From: Streptomyces decoyicus | GTDB taxonomy: Bacteria > Actinomycetota > Actinomycetes > Streptomycetales > Streptomycetaceae | Length of the DNA stretch: 64,000 nucleotides | Assembly: GCF_019880305.1 (NCBI RefSeq) | Contig: NZ_CP082301.1 | Span: forward strand, 5,332,001-5,396,000 | Direction: 5' to 3' | Part shown: positions 42,303 to 50,976 of the stretch, in pieces | How the letters are laid out: each line of letters opens with the position of its first letter | Position numbering within the stretch: position 1 is the first letter of the stretch | Translations under genes and position numbers: made by a program | Notes under the pieces: model-generated | What the model was told of the DNA's origin: nothing | The model's database searches: none | What the model saw: the letters and a program-made list of their open reading frames with translations, nothing else

Positions 42303-43639
42303 GCCTGAAAGCCCGGATCGTCGCCCCCGAACCGGCCGGTGAGGCGCGGCAGGACAGCCATATGGTGGCTGCCTACCGCGCCAAACTGCTCGAAGAGATC
42401 GACCTCGCCGAGATGTCCTCGCTGGCGGCGGCCGAGCGCCGCGGGCGGCTGGAACGCGTGCTGGGCCACATCATCAGCCGCGAGGGCCCGGTGCTCTCCA
42501 CCGCCGAACGCGCCCAGCTCATCCGCCGGGTGGTGGACGAGGCGCTCGGCCTGGGGGTGCTGGAGCCGCTGCTCGAAGACGCCTCGATCACCGAGATCAT
42601 GGTCAACGGCCCGGACCAGGTGTATGTCGAGCGGGCCGGCCGGGTCGAGCTGCTGCCCGTCCGCTTCGCCTCGCACGAGCAGCTGATGCAGACCATCGAG
42701 CGGATCGTCTCCACCGTCAACCGGCGGGTCGACGAGTCCAATCCGATGGTCGACGCCCGGCTGCCGTCCGGCGAACGCGTCAATGTCATCATCCCGCCGC
42801 TCGCGCTGAACGGCGCCACCCTCACCATCCGCCGCTTCCCGCGCGCCTACACCCTCGCCGAACTCATCGGCATGGGCACCCTCGACGAGCAGATGCTGAT
42901 GCTGCTGGCGGGGCTGGTGCGGGCCAAGTTCAACGTGGTGGTCTCCGGTGCCACCGGTGCGGGCAAAACCACGCTCCTCAACGCCCTCTCCGGCCTGATT
43001 CCGGACGGGGAGCGGATCATCACCGTCGAGGACGCCGCCGAACTCCAGCTCCAGCAGAGCCATGTCATCCGGCTGGAGTCCCGGCCGCCCAACGTGGAGG
43101 GCAAGGGCCGGATCACCATCCGCGACCTCGTACGCAACTCCCTTCGCATGCGCCCCGACCGCATCATCGTCGGCGAGGTACGCGGCGGCGAGACCCTCGA
43201 CATGCTCCAGGCGATGTCGACCGGCCACGACGGTTCGCTCGCCACCGTCCACGCCAACAGCGCCGAGGACGCCCTGATGCGCCTCCAGACCCTGGCCTCC
43301 ATGTCGGACGTCAAGATCCCCTTCGAGGCGCTGCGGGACCAGATCAACAGCGCCGTCGACTGCATCGTCCAGCTCACCCGGCACGCCGACGGCTCCCGCC
43401 GGATCAGCGAGATCGCCATCCTCGACTCGCGCGGCCACGAGGACTACCGGATCGCGACGGTCTGCCGCTTCGACGCCGAACCGATGGGCGCCGACCGCAT
43501 CGTGCACGGGCGGTTCCGCTACTTTCCGCTGCCGCGCCGGGTCGCCGAACGCCTCTTCATGGCGAGCGAGCCCACCCCGCCCGCCTTCGGCGTCGCCACC
43601 GACGACGCCCAACTCGCCACCCGGAAGGCCCTCTCATGA
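42299..43639 (+). CDS. tadA: Tad pilus assembly ATPase TadA/CpaF
   Basis: 446 residues, a secretion ATPase of the GspE/VirB11 superfamily that drives pilus polymerisation. Walker A GATGAGKTT (217-225), Asp box ITVEDAAELQL, Walker B-type IIVGEVRGGE and His box TVHANSAEDAL are all present. Coupled by ATGA to TadE 2 upstream and TadB downstream. Confidence 0.96.
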   Translation: MSLKARIVAPEPAGEARQDSHMVAAYRAKLLEEIDLAEMSSLAAAERRGRLERVLGHIISREGPVLSTAERAQLIRRVVDEALGLGVLEPLLEDASITEIMVNGPDQVYVERAGRVELLPVRFASHEQLMQTIERIVSTVNRRVDESNPMVDARLPSGERVNVIIPPLALNGATLTIRRFPRAYTLAELIGMGTLDEQMLMLLAGLVRAKFNVVVSGATGAGKTTLLNALSGLIPDGERIITVEDAAELQLQQSHVIRLESRPPNVEGKGRITIRDLVRNSLRMRPDRIIVGEVRGGETLDMLQAMSTGHDGSLATVHANSAEDALMRLQTLASMSDVKIPFEALRDQINSAVDCIVQLTRHADGSRRISEIAILDSRGHEDYRIATVCRFDAEPMGADRIVHGRFRYFPLPRRVAERLFMASEPTPPAFGVATDDAQLATRKALS

Positions 43640-44583
43640 CCGGCGGGAACCACCTCGCCCTGCTCGCCATCGGCGCCACCCTGCTGTGCGGGGTGCTCGC
43701 GATCGCCGGCGTACGGACGTACGCGGCCGGGCGCGCCCAGCGGCAGGCAGTCGTCGACCGGCTCGACGACGAGCGCAGGCGGCCGGCCGACGGACGGCAG
43801 CGACGCTTCCCGTCCGTCGACCGGACCTTGCGCGCCACCCGCTTCGGCCGCCGCCTCGAACTGCGGCTGGCCGCCACCGGTCTGGACGTCACCCCCGGCG
43901 AATTCTTCGTCTACATGCTCGGTGCGATCCTCGCGCTGTGGCTGATCGCGCAGGCCACCCTCGCCCCGTTCTTCGGCCCGATCGCCGCGCTGGTCGCCGT
44001 CTGGGCCGCGTTCGCCTTCCTCAACTGGCAGCGGCAGAAGCGCATCGAGAAGTTCATCAACCAGCTGCCCGAGCTCTCCCGGATCCTCGCCAACGCCACC
44101 CAGGCCGGGCTCGCCCTGCGGACCGCGCTGGGCATGGCGGCCGAGGAGCTGGACGCACCGGCCGGTGAGGAGCTGGGCAAGGTCTCCGACAAGCTCGCCG
44201 TCGGCCACTCCGTCGACGAGGCGCTCGGCGAGCTGGCCGAACGCCTCCCGTCCCGCGAACTCGTCGTCCTCGTCACCACCCTGGTGCTCTCCAACCGCGC
44301 CGGCGGGACGGTCGTCGGCTCGCTCCGCAACCTCACCAAGACCCTGGAGGAGCGCAAGGAGACCCGTCGTGAGGTCCGCACCCAGCTCTCCCAGGTCGTG
44401 GTCACCGCCTATGTCGTCCCGCTGCTCGGTATCGGCACGCTGCTGCTGATGAACCGGATCGCTCCGGGCGCGATCGACCGGATGACCTCCTCCTTCCTCG
44501 GCCAGCTCGCGGTCGTGGTGGCCTTCGTCCTCTACGGGCTCGGTTTCTTCTTCATCCGCCGGCTGTCCAAGATCGACGTCTAG
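43636..44583 (+). CDS. tadB: Tad inner-membrane platform protein TadB
   Basis: 315 residues, a GspF-type platform protein with hydrophobic segments near 8-28, 95-135, 255-275 and 285-305 and the conserved cytoplasmic domain (LPELSRILANATQAGLALRTAL). Starts inside the tadA stop (ATGA). Pairs with TadC to anchor the TadA motor. Confidence 0.93.
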   Translation: MTGGNHLALLAIGATLLCGVLAIAGVRTYAAGRAQRQAVVDRLDDERRRPADGRQRRFPSVDRTLRATRFGRRLELRLAATGLDVTPGEFFVYMLGAILALWLIAQATLAPFFGPIAALVAVWAAFAFLNWQRQKRIEKFINQLPELSRILANATQAGLALRTALGMAAEELDAPAGEELGKVSDKLAVGHSVDEALGELAERLPSRELVVLVTTLVLSNRAGGTVVGSLRNLTKTLEERKETRREVRTQLSQVVVTAYVVPLLGIGTLLLMNRIAPGAIDRMTSSFLGQLAVVVAFVLYGLGFFFIRRLSKIDV

Positions 44584-44621
44584 ATACCGGCACCGGCATC
44601 GGTATCCCCAGGGGAACAGGA

Positions 44622-45515
44622 ATGGGAATCGGAATTCTGCTGGCCGCGGCCTTCGCCCTCTCGGTCGCCGGCATCTGCGGCGGTATCGCTCTCTACCGCC
44701 GCGAGGCCCGGCTGCCGCCGGACCTGGCGCTGTCCCTGGAGGTCGGCGCGACCCGCACCACGGTGGTCGGCTCCGCGGTGGACCGCACCGGGATGCGCTA
44801 TGCGCCGCTGGTGCTGCGGCTGATGGGCGACAAACGCACCGCCCGGGTCCGCCGCCGGATCGACCTGGCCGGCAATCCCGGCGGCCTGACCGTCGACCGG
44901 TACGCCGCCCGGCGCGCCGTGTACGGGGCGCTCGGATTCTTCGGCGCGCTGGTGATGTTCCTGCGCGGTCAGCCGCTGCTCGGCGTCCTGATGGTGCTCT
45001 TCGGTCTCTTCTGGACCGAGGTCGGCATCTGGGCCGCGATCCGCCAGCGCAAGGACACCATCGAACGCACCCTTCCGGACTTTCTGGACGTGCTGGCCGT
45101 CGTGGTCAGCGCGGGCCTGAGCTTCCGTCAGGCCCTGGACCGGGTCGCGGAGAAGTACGAGGGGCCATGGGCCGATGAACTCCGCATCACGCTGCGGCAG
45201 ATGGACATGGGCGTCAGCCGTCGCGCGGCCTTCGAGGAGCTACGCAAACGCAACGACTCCGAACAGGTCGCCCAGTTCGTCACCGCGCTCCAGCAGGGCG
45301 AGGAACTCGGCTCGCCGATCGTCGACACCCTGATCCAGATCGCCGACGACATGCGCCGCACCGACGCCCAGAACGCCCGGCGCCGGGCCGCCCGCGCGGT
45401 CCCCAAGGCCACCATGGTCGTCACCACCTTTATGGTTCCGGCCACGATGATCCTGCTCATCGCCGGGTTCTTCCTGGGCTCGGGCACCAACTTCGGCTCG
45501 CTGATGGGGAAGTGA
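44622..45515 (+). CDS. tadC: Tad inner-membrane platform protein TadC
   Basis: 297 residues, second GspF-type platform protein, with a similar helical cytoplasmic domain (LPDFLDVLAVVVSAGLSFRQALDRV) and C-terminal membrane helix (TFMVPATMILLIAGFFLGSG). Follows tadB by 38 bases. Confidence 0.93.
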   Translation: MGIGILLAAAFALSVAGICGGIALYRREARLPPDLALSLEVGATRTTVVGSAVDRTGMRYAPLVLRLMGDKRTARVRRRIDLAGNPGGLTVDRYAARRAVYGALGFFGALVMFLRGQPLLGVLMVLFGLFWTEVGIWAAIRQRKDTIERTLPDFLDVLAVVVSAGLSFRQALDRVAEKYEGPWADELRITLRQMDMGVSRRAAFEELRKRNDSEQVAQFVTALQQGEELGSPIVDTLIQIADDMRRTDAQNARRRAARAVPKATMVVTTFMVPATMILLIAGFFLGSGTNFGSLMGK

Positions 45516-45518
45516 TCC

Positions 45519-45956
45519 GTGCCGCCGGTCCCGGCCCCGGCCCCGCCCCCGGCCTCCTGGCGCCGCGGGACCGCGCTCGGCGTACCCGGGCTGATCCTCC
45601 TCGGCGCGCTCCTCTCCGTACTCTCCACCGCCTTCTCCGCCGACACCTTCCACGACTGTCACTACTTCGGGCCGTCCTTGCGGATGCACATTTTCGGGTG
45701 GGCAGGCCTGTGCGCCGGGCTCGCCGCCCCGGTGCTGTACGCGGTGCTGCACCGGGGCGCACTCCGGCGCGGCTGGGCGCCGGCGCCGTCCCGGGCCTCC
45801 GGTGCGGCCCTGGTTTTCCTGGTTCCGGGCGTGCTGCCACTGCTCTTCGAGGCCTTCGTGGTGTGGACCCTGTACGCTCCCGATCCGGCCGGTGGCCACG
45901 ACTGTTCGGGCCTGGCGTACGTGCTCGGCGGCAGTGGCCCCTACCCGGCCGGATGA
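45519..45956 (+). CDS. Hypothetical membrane protein in the Tad locus
   Basis: 145 residues, GTG start 3 bases after the tadC stop. Three or four hydrophobic segments (about 20-42, 57-78, 95-118) and a short HDCSGLAYVLGG tail. No recognised family. Tight spacing places it in the Tad operon; two HDC motifs (residues 45-47 and near 131) are notable but their role is unknown. Confidence 0.7.
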   Translation: MPPVPAPAPPPASWRRGTALGVPGLILLGALLSVLSTAFSADTFHDCHYFGPSLRMHIFGWAGLCAGLAAPVLYAVLHRGALRRGWAPAPSRASGAALVFLVPGVLPLLFEAFVVWTLYAPDPAGGHDCSGLAYVLGGSGPYPAG

Positions 45957-46318
45957 GTACGCCGCGCCGCCCGCTTCTCGTCAACTCCTTCGCAAGAGCA
46001 ACGAGTTGTGTCACAGTGGGTGGGCGGACGGTTTCGCTCGCACTATGGTGCGGACGGGCCGGCCGGTCCACATGGGCAGGAGAGCGGGGCACGGTCCCGG
46101 AGGGGGAACGGGGGTGGGTGGGGTGCGACCAAGTGGCCGAAATGTGCCGTCGTGCCTGCCGTCCGTGATCCCAATTCAGGATTGGGTACGGAAGCCCTGT
46201 TCCGGGCACGATGTTCCGGCGTACTTTTCTCGTGTCGTGAGCGCGGTCGAACGCGCCGGCACCACGGGGACAGACCAGCCGGACCAGAGCGGTACGGCCG
46301 CCCATGGAGGGGAAGACG
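45957..46318 (+). other. Spacer before the pilin gene; likely promoter region
   Basis: No gene is seen. It contains a small inverted repeat CCCAAT-TCAGG-ATTGGG (46170-46186) and two TGTTCCGG copies (near 46198 and 46212). A separate promoter for the abundant pilin would fit here, but no convincing -35/-10 pair was found. Confidence 0.5.
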
Positions 46319-46483
46319 ATGGCGAAGCGTATTTTGGGGAACGACCGGGGACAGACCTCGATCGAGTACCTCGGCATCATCGCGGTGGTCGTGGCGATCG
46401 TCCTGGTCCTGTCGACCACGGACTTCGGCAGCCAGATCGCGAACGCCATCGCCAACAAGATCTCCGACGTCGTCGGCATTTAG
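46319..46483 (+). CDS. Flp-type major pilin
   Basis: 54 residues, too short for routine gene callers. Leader MAKRILGNDRG is followed by QTSIEYLGIIAVVVAIVLV: the Flp G|X4EY prepilin peptidase site (cut after G11) and the hydrophobic assembly helix. The mature pilin would be about 43 residues. GGAGGGG is 8 bases before the ATG. It lies between the Tad machinery and the TadG-like gene. Confidence 0.92.
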   Translation: MAKRILGNDRGQTSIEYLGIIAVVVAIVLVLSTTDFGSQIANAIANKISDVVGI

Positions 46484-46506
46484 GGCCCGCCGCTGCCGCC
46501 ACTGCC

Positions 46507-47220
46507 GTGCCGGCCCTCATCAAGCGCCGTCGGCGCGACGCCGGGCAGGCCTTCCCGCTCTACATCGTTGCGGTCGGAGGCCTGCTCTTCCTCGCGCTCG
46601 CCTTCTTCGCCGTGGGCCAGGCCGCGGCCACCCGCAACGGTGCGCAGACCGCTGCCGACGCGGCCGCGCTCGCCGCCGGGCAGAAGTACCGCGACCTGCT
46701 GACCGAGGGCGTTCTCGACGGGCTCCGCGACGGCAGTTACGAGACCAACCGGGCCGTCTGGAAGGACCTGCTGAACGGGCGCGGCGCCCCGTCCCCAGCG
46801 GCCTGCGAAAGCGCGGGCTGGTTCGCCGAACGGAACGGTGCCCACCTCCTCGGTTCCGGTTCGGGCTGCATCCCGGACTCCTGGCCCACCTCGTTCGCCG
46901 TCAGGGTCTCCACCCAGAAATCCGTGGGCAATTCCGTCATCCCGATGACCAGGAGCGCTCACGCGAAGGCCGAGGCGAAGTCCGTCGTCGAGCCCCGCTG
47001 CACCCTCGATCCCGCCGAGGGCGACACGGGCGGGCCGGACGGCAAGGGCGACAAGGGCGACGAGGGAGGCGAGGGAGACAAGGGGGGCACGGGCAAGGAC
47101 GGCCCCCGGCCCGCGTCCGTCGAGCTCACCTGTGACGGAAAGCGCTGGACGCTCGACCCCGACCACCTCCAGCATCTGCCCGACGCATCCGATCTCTTCG
47201 CCGTACGCCTCGCCCATTGA
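46507..47220 (+). CDS. TadG-like pilus assembly protein (putative Flp TadE/G N-terminal domain)
   Basis: 237 residues from GTG 46507, 23 bases after the pilin stop, with only a weak ribosome site, so coupling to the pilin is likely. N-terminal DAGQAFPLYIVAVGGLLFLALAFF is the Tad-type anchor helix; unlike the other subunits it has no Glu after the G|Q site. The second half has a Lys/Gly/Asp-rich stretch (about 175-205) and Cys residues. Confidence 0.8.
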   Translation: MPALIKRRRRDAGQAFPLYIVAVGGLLFLALAFFAVGQAAATRNGAQTAADAAALAAGQKYRDLLTEGVLDGLRDGSYETNRAVWKDLLNGRGAPSPAACESAGWFAERNGAHLLGSGSGCIPDSWPTSFAVRVSTQKSVGNSVIPMTRSAHAKAEAKSVVEPRCTLDPAEGDTGGPDGKGDKGDEGGEGDKGGTGKDGPRPASVELTCDGKRWTLDPDHLQHLPDASDLFAVRLAH

Positions 47221-47299
47221 CCGGCCGCCCCCGCACCCCGCTCACCACCCCGACCCGCACACCGAGACGACCAGACGACGATCAAAGGAATCGCATCCA

Positions 47300-47884
47300 A
47301 TGAGCATTCGGCGCACCACGAAGGCCGCCAGGGGAGCGGTCGCCATGGCGAGCGCTGTCGGCCTGGCTCTCGTTGTGGCCGGCTGTGGTGGTGGTGAGGG
47401 CGGTGCCGAGGCGACGGACGGCAACAAGCCGCCGGCCCGCAGCACCGCCCCGAAGGACAGCGGCCCCGGCAGCCCGGCGGCCGACTCCGACAAGGTGATC
47501 GGCGAAATGAAGGGCCCGGACGGCGTGGTGGTGACCCTGCACTCCGTCGTCCGTGACTCCGGCGGCTTCGTCACCGTCAACGGCACGGTGTCCAACCGCG
47601 GCAGCCGCGCCTTCAACGCCATCGACTGGCGCTCCAACGAGACCGATCTGCGGTCCCGTTCCTCCATCTCCGGAGCCACCCTCGTCGACAAGGCGGGCAA
47701 GAAGCGGTATCTGGTGCTGCGCGACACCAACGGCGAATGTCTGTGCACGACCGGTCTCAGCGGTCTGATGCCGGGAGCCAGCCGCCCGATCTTCGCCCAG
47801 TTCCCGGCGCCCCCGGCCAAGGTGGCCGAGGTCGACTTCCAGTTGCCGACCCTGCCCCCGGCCAGCGTGCAGATCACGGATTGA
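47300..47884 (+). CDS. Hypothetical lipoprotein of the Tad locus
   Basis: 194 residues. Lipoprotein signal with lipobox VVAGC (Cys about residue 29), a Gly/Ala/Pro/Ser linker, then a domain of about 120 residues that looks like an immunoglobulin-type beta fold (VVVTLHSVVRDSGGFVTVNG). It precedes the OmpA-domain gene by 10 bases, so both are probably made together as envelope parts. Confidence 0.8.
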   Translation: MSIRRTTKAARGAVAMASAVGLALVVAGCGGGEGGAEATDGNKPPARSTAPKDSGPGSPAADSDKVIGEMKGPDGVVVTLHSVVRDSGGFVTVNGTVSNRGSRAFNAIDWRSNETDLRSRSSISGATLVDKAGKKRYLVLRDTNGECLCTTGLSGLMPGASRPIFAQFPAPPAKVAEVDFQLPTLPPASVQITD

Positions 47885-47894
47885 GCGGGCACCG

Positions 47895-48527
47895 ATGACC
47901 GCGACCCAGATGCCCCGAGGACGCCGCGCGCGCCGAGCGCCCCGTACCGCCGTCACCGCCGCCGCCCTGCTGCTGACCGCGGCGCTGACGGCCCCGGCCG
48001 CCCATGCCGATCCGCCGGGCCTGACCGAGGACTCCAGCCCCCCGGTGCGCATCGACCCGAAGGACCCGGATCTGCGGATGGTGCAGGGCGCCGAACTCGC
48101 CCCGTCCAAGGTCCTCAACATCAAGTCCATCGTCGAGACGGACGACGGCTCCGAGCGGCGGCAGGACACCAATGACAATGTGACCTTCGCGCTCCAGGCC
48201 GAGGTCCTCTTCGGCAAGGACAGTGCCGAGCTGTCGGGGGACGCGCTGTCCCGGATCGGCACCATCGCGACGGAGATCAAGAAGCAGAACGCCACCAAAC
48301 TGCGGGTCTTCGGCTTCACCGACAACCTCGGCTCGGCCGGCCACGGCCTGGTCCTGTCCAAGAAGCGGGCCGACGCCGTCCAGCAGGAGCTGGCCAAGGA
48401 CCTCGGCTCGTCCGTCAGCTTCCAGATCCGCGGCTACGGCGAGCAGTACCCGATCGCCGACAACGGCACCGAGGCGGGCCGCAAGAAGAACCGCCGGGTC
48501 GAGGTCAGCTTCCCGCGCTCCTCGTGA
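47895..48527 (+). CDS. Secreted OmpA/MotB C-domain protein
   Basis: 210 residues. Signal peptide about 1-38 (AAHA|DP) and a C-terminal OmpA-like domain (about 95-208: EVLFGKDSAELSGDALSRI, FGFTDNLGSAGHGLVLSKKRADAV, GYGEQYPIADNGTEAGRKKNRRVEV), the fold that grips peptidoglycan. There is no beta barrel. At the end of the Tad locus it may fix the pilus to the cell wall (inference). Confidence 0.9.
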   Translation: MTATQMPRGRRARRAPRTAVTAAALLLTAALTAPAAHADPPGLTEDSSPPVRIDPKDPDLRMVQGAELAPSKVLNIKSIVETDDGSERRQDTNDNVTFALQAEVLFGKDSAELSGDALSRIGTIATEIKKQNATKLRVFGFTDNLGSAGHGLVLSKKRADAVQQELAKDLGSSVSFQIRGYGEQYPIADNGTEAGRKKNRRVEVSFPRSS

Positions 48528-48539
48528 CCGGGACTTCAG

Positions 48540-48561
48540 TATTGGACCAGTCGATCCAATA
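48540..48561. promoter_or_regulatory. TetR operator 1 (autoregulatory)
   Basis: A 22-bp near-palindrome with perfect 7-bp arms TATTGGA and TCCAATA and centre CCAGTCGA. It overlaps the start region of the TetR gene (TAGCGT at 48567, ATG 48580) and is repeated before the MFS gene. Confidence 0.8.
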
Positions 48562-48579
48562 CGTGTTAGCGTCCTTGCC

Positions 48580-49161
48580 ATGGCGCGACCCAGGAAGTTC
48601 GACGAGGGGCGGGCGCTGGACGCCGCGATGGAGGCGTTCTGGGCGTCCGGCTACGAGGCCACGTCCACGCAGGATCTGTGTGACGCCACGGGCCTGGGGC
48701 GCAGCAGCATCTACAACACGTTCAAGAGCAAGCACGACCTCTTCGAGCGGGCGCTGGCCCGCTATATGGAGTGGCAGAACGGCGAGCTGTTCGCGCTGCT
48801 GGAGAGCGAACTGCCCGCGCGGCAGAAGATCCACGCGCTGCTGCGGCGGGTGATCGACGACGAGTTCGCCGAGGATGCGGACGGCCGGGGTTGTCTGGTC
48901 GTCAATGCCTGTGTCGAGATCTCGGCCCATGACCCGTCGGTCGCGACATCGCTGGAGCGGGACTACGGCGTGCGGCTGGAAGCCATCCGCGCCGTGATCG
49001 AGTCCGGTCAGCGCGACGGGGACATCGCGGCCGACAAGGATGCCCGCACCCTCGCCCATCTGGTGATCGCCTCGGTCGGCGGGCTGCGCGTCTCGGCGCG
49101 GTCCGGTGTCGGCCGCACCGCCCTGGAGGCCGTCGCGGAGGCGACGCTGAGCGCCTTCTGA
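48580..49161 (+). CDS. TetR family repressor of the adjacent MFS exporter
   Basis: 193 residues. HTH text is RKFDEGRALDAAMEAFWASG then LCDATGLGRSSIYNTFKSK; the C-terminal domain is of the AcrR/TetR_C_6-like type (GCLVVNACVE). TAGCGT lies 7 bases before ATG 48580 with no ribosome site, so the message is probably leaderless. Related operators lie in its own promoter and before the MFS gene, so it should repress both until a drug-like ligand binds. Confidence 0.92.
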   Translation: MARPRKFDEGRALDAAMEAFWASGYEATSTQDLCDATGLGRSSIYNTFKSKHDLFERALARYMEWQNGELFALLESELPARQKIHALLRRVIDDEFAEDADGRGCLVVNACVEISAHDPSVATSLERDYGVRLEAIRAVIESGQRDGDIAADKDARTLAHLVIASVGGLRVSARSGVGRTALEAVAEATLSAF

Positions 49162-49253
49162 CCTTCCGGCCGGCCCCCTCCCGCTGCCGCCTCTGACCTT
49201 CCCTTTCCCTCCTCTTCCCCTGCCCCCCTTCGCCGGGCCGCACCCTGCCCTCA

Positions 49254-49275
49254 TTTTGAACTGATCGATCCAAAA
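49254..49275. promoter_or_regulatory. TetR operator 2 (MFS promoter)
   Basis: A 22-bp near-palindrome (outer arms TTTTG and CAAAA, then ATCGATC-like centre) that matches operator 1 in layout and shares GATCCAA and the CNGTCGATCC-type core. It lies 57 bp before ATG 49332. Confidence 0.75.
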
Positions 49276-49331
49276 CGTGCCTGCGATCCACCGGACCTTC
49301 TCTCCCCCTCCCCATAACGGAGCCCCCTGTC

Positions 49332-50531
49332 ATGCCACTTGCGATCTACCTCCTGGGCCTGGGCATCTTCGCCCAGGGCACCTCGGAGTTCATGCTCTCC
49401 GGCCTCCTCCCCGACATCGCCACCGATCTCGGCGTCTCCATCCCCGACGCCGGCCTGCTGGTCTCCGCCTTCGCCGTCGGCATGGTCCTCGGCGCACCCG
49501 TGCTGGCCGTGGCCACGCTGCGGGTGCCGCGCCGTACCGCCCTGGTCGCCTTCCAACTCGTCTTCGTCGCCGGGCATGTGGCCGGTGCGCTCGCACCGGG
49601 GTACGGGGTGCTGTTCGCGACCCGCATCGTCAGCGCCCTCGCCTACGCCGGGTTCTGGGCGGTGGCCGCGGCGACGGCGGTGAGCCTGGTGCCGCCGGGC
49701 GCCAAGGGGAAGGCGCTGTCCGTGGTCGCCATGGGGCTCACCCTCGCCACCATCGTGGGCGTGCCGGCCGGTACGGTCCTCAGCCAGCACGCGGGCTGGC
49801 GTGCGGCGTTCTGGGGCGTCGCCGCGCTCACCGTGCTCAGCGCGCTCTCGCTGCGGGCCGTGCTGCCCGGGGGACACGGCGCCGACGGTGAACTTCTCTC
49901 CGTACGAAGCGAGATGAGGGGGCTGGCCCGGCCGGCGCTGTGGGTGTCCTACCTCGTCACCACGCTGACCTTCGGCGCGGCGGTCGTCACCTTCAGCTAT
50001 CTCGCCCCGCTGCTGACCGAGGTGAGCGGCCTGCCCGCGCAGTGGGTGCCGGTGGTGCTCGCCCTGTACGGGGTCGGCGGACTGGCCGGGGTGTCGCTCG
50101 GCGGGCGGATCGCCGACGCGGTGCCGCTGCGGACCCTGTTCCTCGGCGTCGGAGCGCTCACCGTCACCTCCGCTGCCCTCGCGCTGACGGCGGGTGGCCT
50201 CGGCACCACCATCGCCCTGGTCTTCGTCCTCGGATTCACCGCATTCGTCGTCAACCCGGTGGTGCAGTCACGGGTGTTCCGCCTCGCGCCCGGGGCGCCG
50301 ATGCTGGCCGGTGCCCTGAACACCTCGGCCTTCAATGTCGGGATCACCCTCACCCCGATGCTGGGCGGTCTGGCCATCGACGCGGGCCTCGGATTCACCT
50401 CGGTGGCCTGGGTCGGTGCCGGCACCGGCGTGCTCGCCCTGGCGGCCACGGGGTGGGCGGCGGCACTGGAGCGGCGGAAGGGGCGGGACGAGGCGCCCGC
50501 CGTCGAACGCCCCGCGTACGCCACTGTGTAG
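49332..50531 (+). CDS. MFS drug exporter (Cmx/CmlR-like, DHA1 family)
   Basis: 399 residues, 12 transmembrane segments. The opening MPLAIYLLGLGIFAQGTSEFMLSGLLPDIATDLGVS and GRI-type motif A region (LGGRIAD) match the chloramphenicol-exporter group of DHA1 drug:H+ antiporters. Chloramphenicol itself is only one possible substrate. Controlled by the upstream TetR through operator 2. Confidence 0.88.
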   Translation: MPLAIYLLGLGIFAQGTSEFMLSGLLPDIATDLGVSIPDAGLLVSAFAVGMVLGAPVLAVATLRVPRRTALVAFQLVFVAGHVAGALAPGYGVLFATRIVSALAYAGFWAVAAATAVSLVPPGAKGKALSVVAMGLTLATIVGVPAGTVLSQHAGWRAAFWGVAALTVLSALSLRAVLPGGHGADGELLSVRSEMRGLARPALWVSYLVTTLTFGAAVVTFSYLAPLLTEVSGLPAQWVPVVLALYGVGGLAGVSLGGRIADAVPLRTLFLGVGALTVTSAALALTAGGLGTTIALVFVLGFTAFVVNPVVQSRVFRLAPGAPMLAGALNTSAFNVGITLTPMLGGLAIDAGLGFTSVAWVGAGTGVLALAATGWAAALERRKGRDEAPAVERPAYATV

Positions 50532-50550
50532 GCCGCGGGACCCCCGCCCG

Positions 50551-50904
50551 TCAGCGGGCGGGTCCGACACCGAGGCGGAGGCCGGGGCGCAGGCCCCAGC
50601 GCGCCATCGCGCCGGCCTCCGCCTCCAGGACGTGCCGGGCGCGCAGGCGGGGGAGCCCCAGCCGCCCCGGACGCATGGTGCGTACGGCCAGCACCGTGAA
50701 GTCCCGGCTCAGATAGGCGACATCGATCGCGAACCGCATCCGGAACGTGTGCACACTGTTCGCCGGGGTCAGCAACAGCGCCCCCTCGATGCCCTCGCGG
50801 CCCAGCAACCCGCGGGTGCGGGCGCGGTAGGACGCCGCGATCTCCACCGGAATACCGGCATCCGCCCCGTACAGGACCCCCGGGCCGTTCTCCCAACGCG
50901 CCAT
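50551..50904 (-). CDS. DUF192 protein
   Basis: 117 residues. Landmarks of DUF192 are present: RTRGLLGREGIEGALLLTPANSVHTFRMRFAIDVAYL, then VLAV and the end ARHVLEAEAGAMARWGLRPG. Function is unknown for the family. There is no signal peptide, unlike many homologues. Convergent with the MFS gene and divergent from the prepilin peptidase gene, next to which it is often found in actinobacteria (recalled). Confidence 0.9.
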   Translation of the reverse strand: MARWENGPGVLYGADAGIPVEIAASYRARTRGLLGREGIEGALLLTPANSVHTFRMRFAIDVAYLSRDFTVLAVRTMRPGRLGLPRLRARHVLEAEAGAMARWGLRPGLRLGVGPAR

Positions 50905-50964
50905 GCACAGCGTTGTATCAGCTCCGTGCTCCTCATCCGCCCGGCCGCCCGGAGCCGGACGCCC

Positions 50965-50970
50965 TAGGGT
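50965..50970 (+). promoter_or_regulatory. -10 element of a probable leaderless promoter for the prepilin peptidase gene
   Basis: TAGGGT lies exactly 6 bases before GTG 50977, and no ribosome site is present. Confidence 0.5.
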
Positions 50971-50976
50971 CGACGC

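Noticed and set aside
41519..43612. 697-codon minus-strand frame across the Tad genes
   Set aside because: Antisense to TadE, TadE 2 and TadA, all supported by motifs and 4-base overlaps.
49332..50531. Naming the MFS exporter as a chloramphenicol-resistance gene
   Set aside because: Family resemblance is clear, but substrate cannot be assigned from sequence, so no gene symbol was given.
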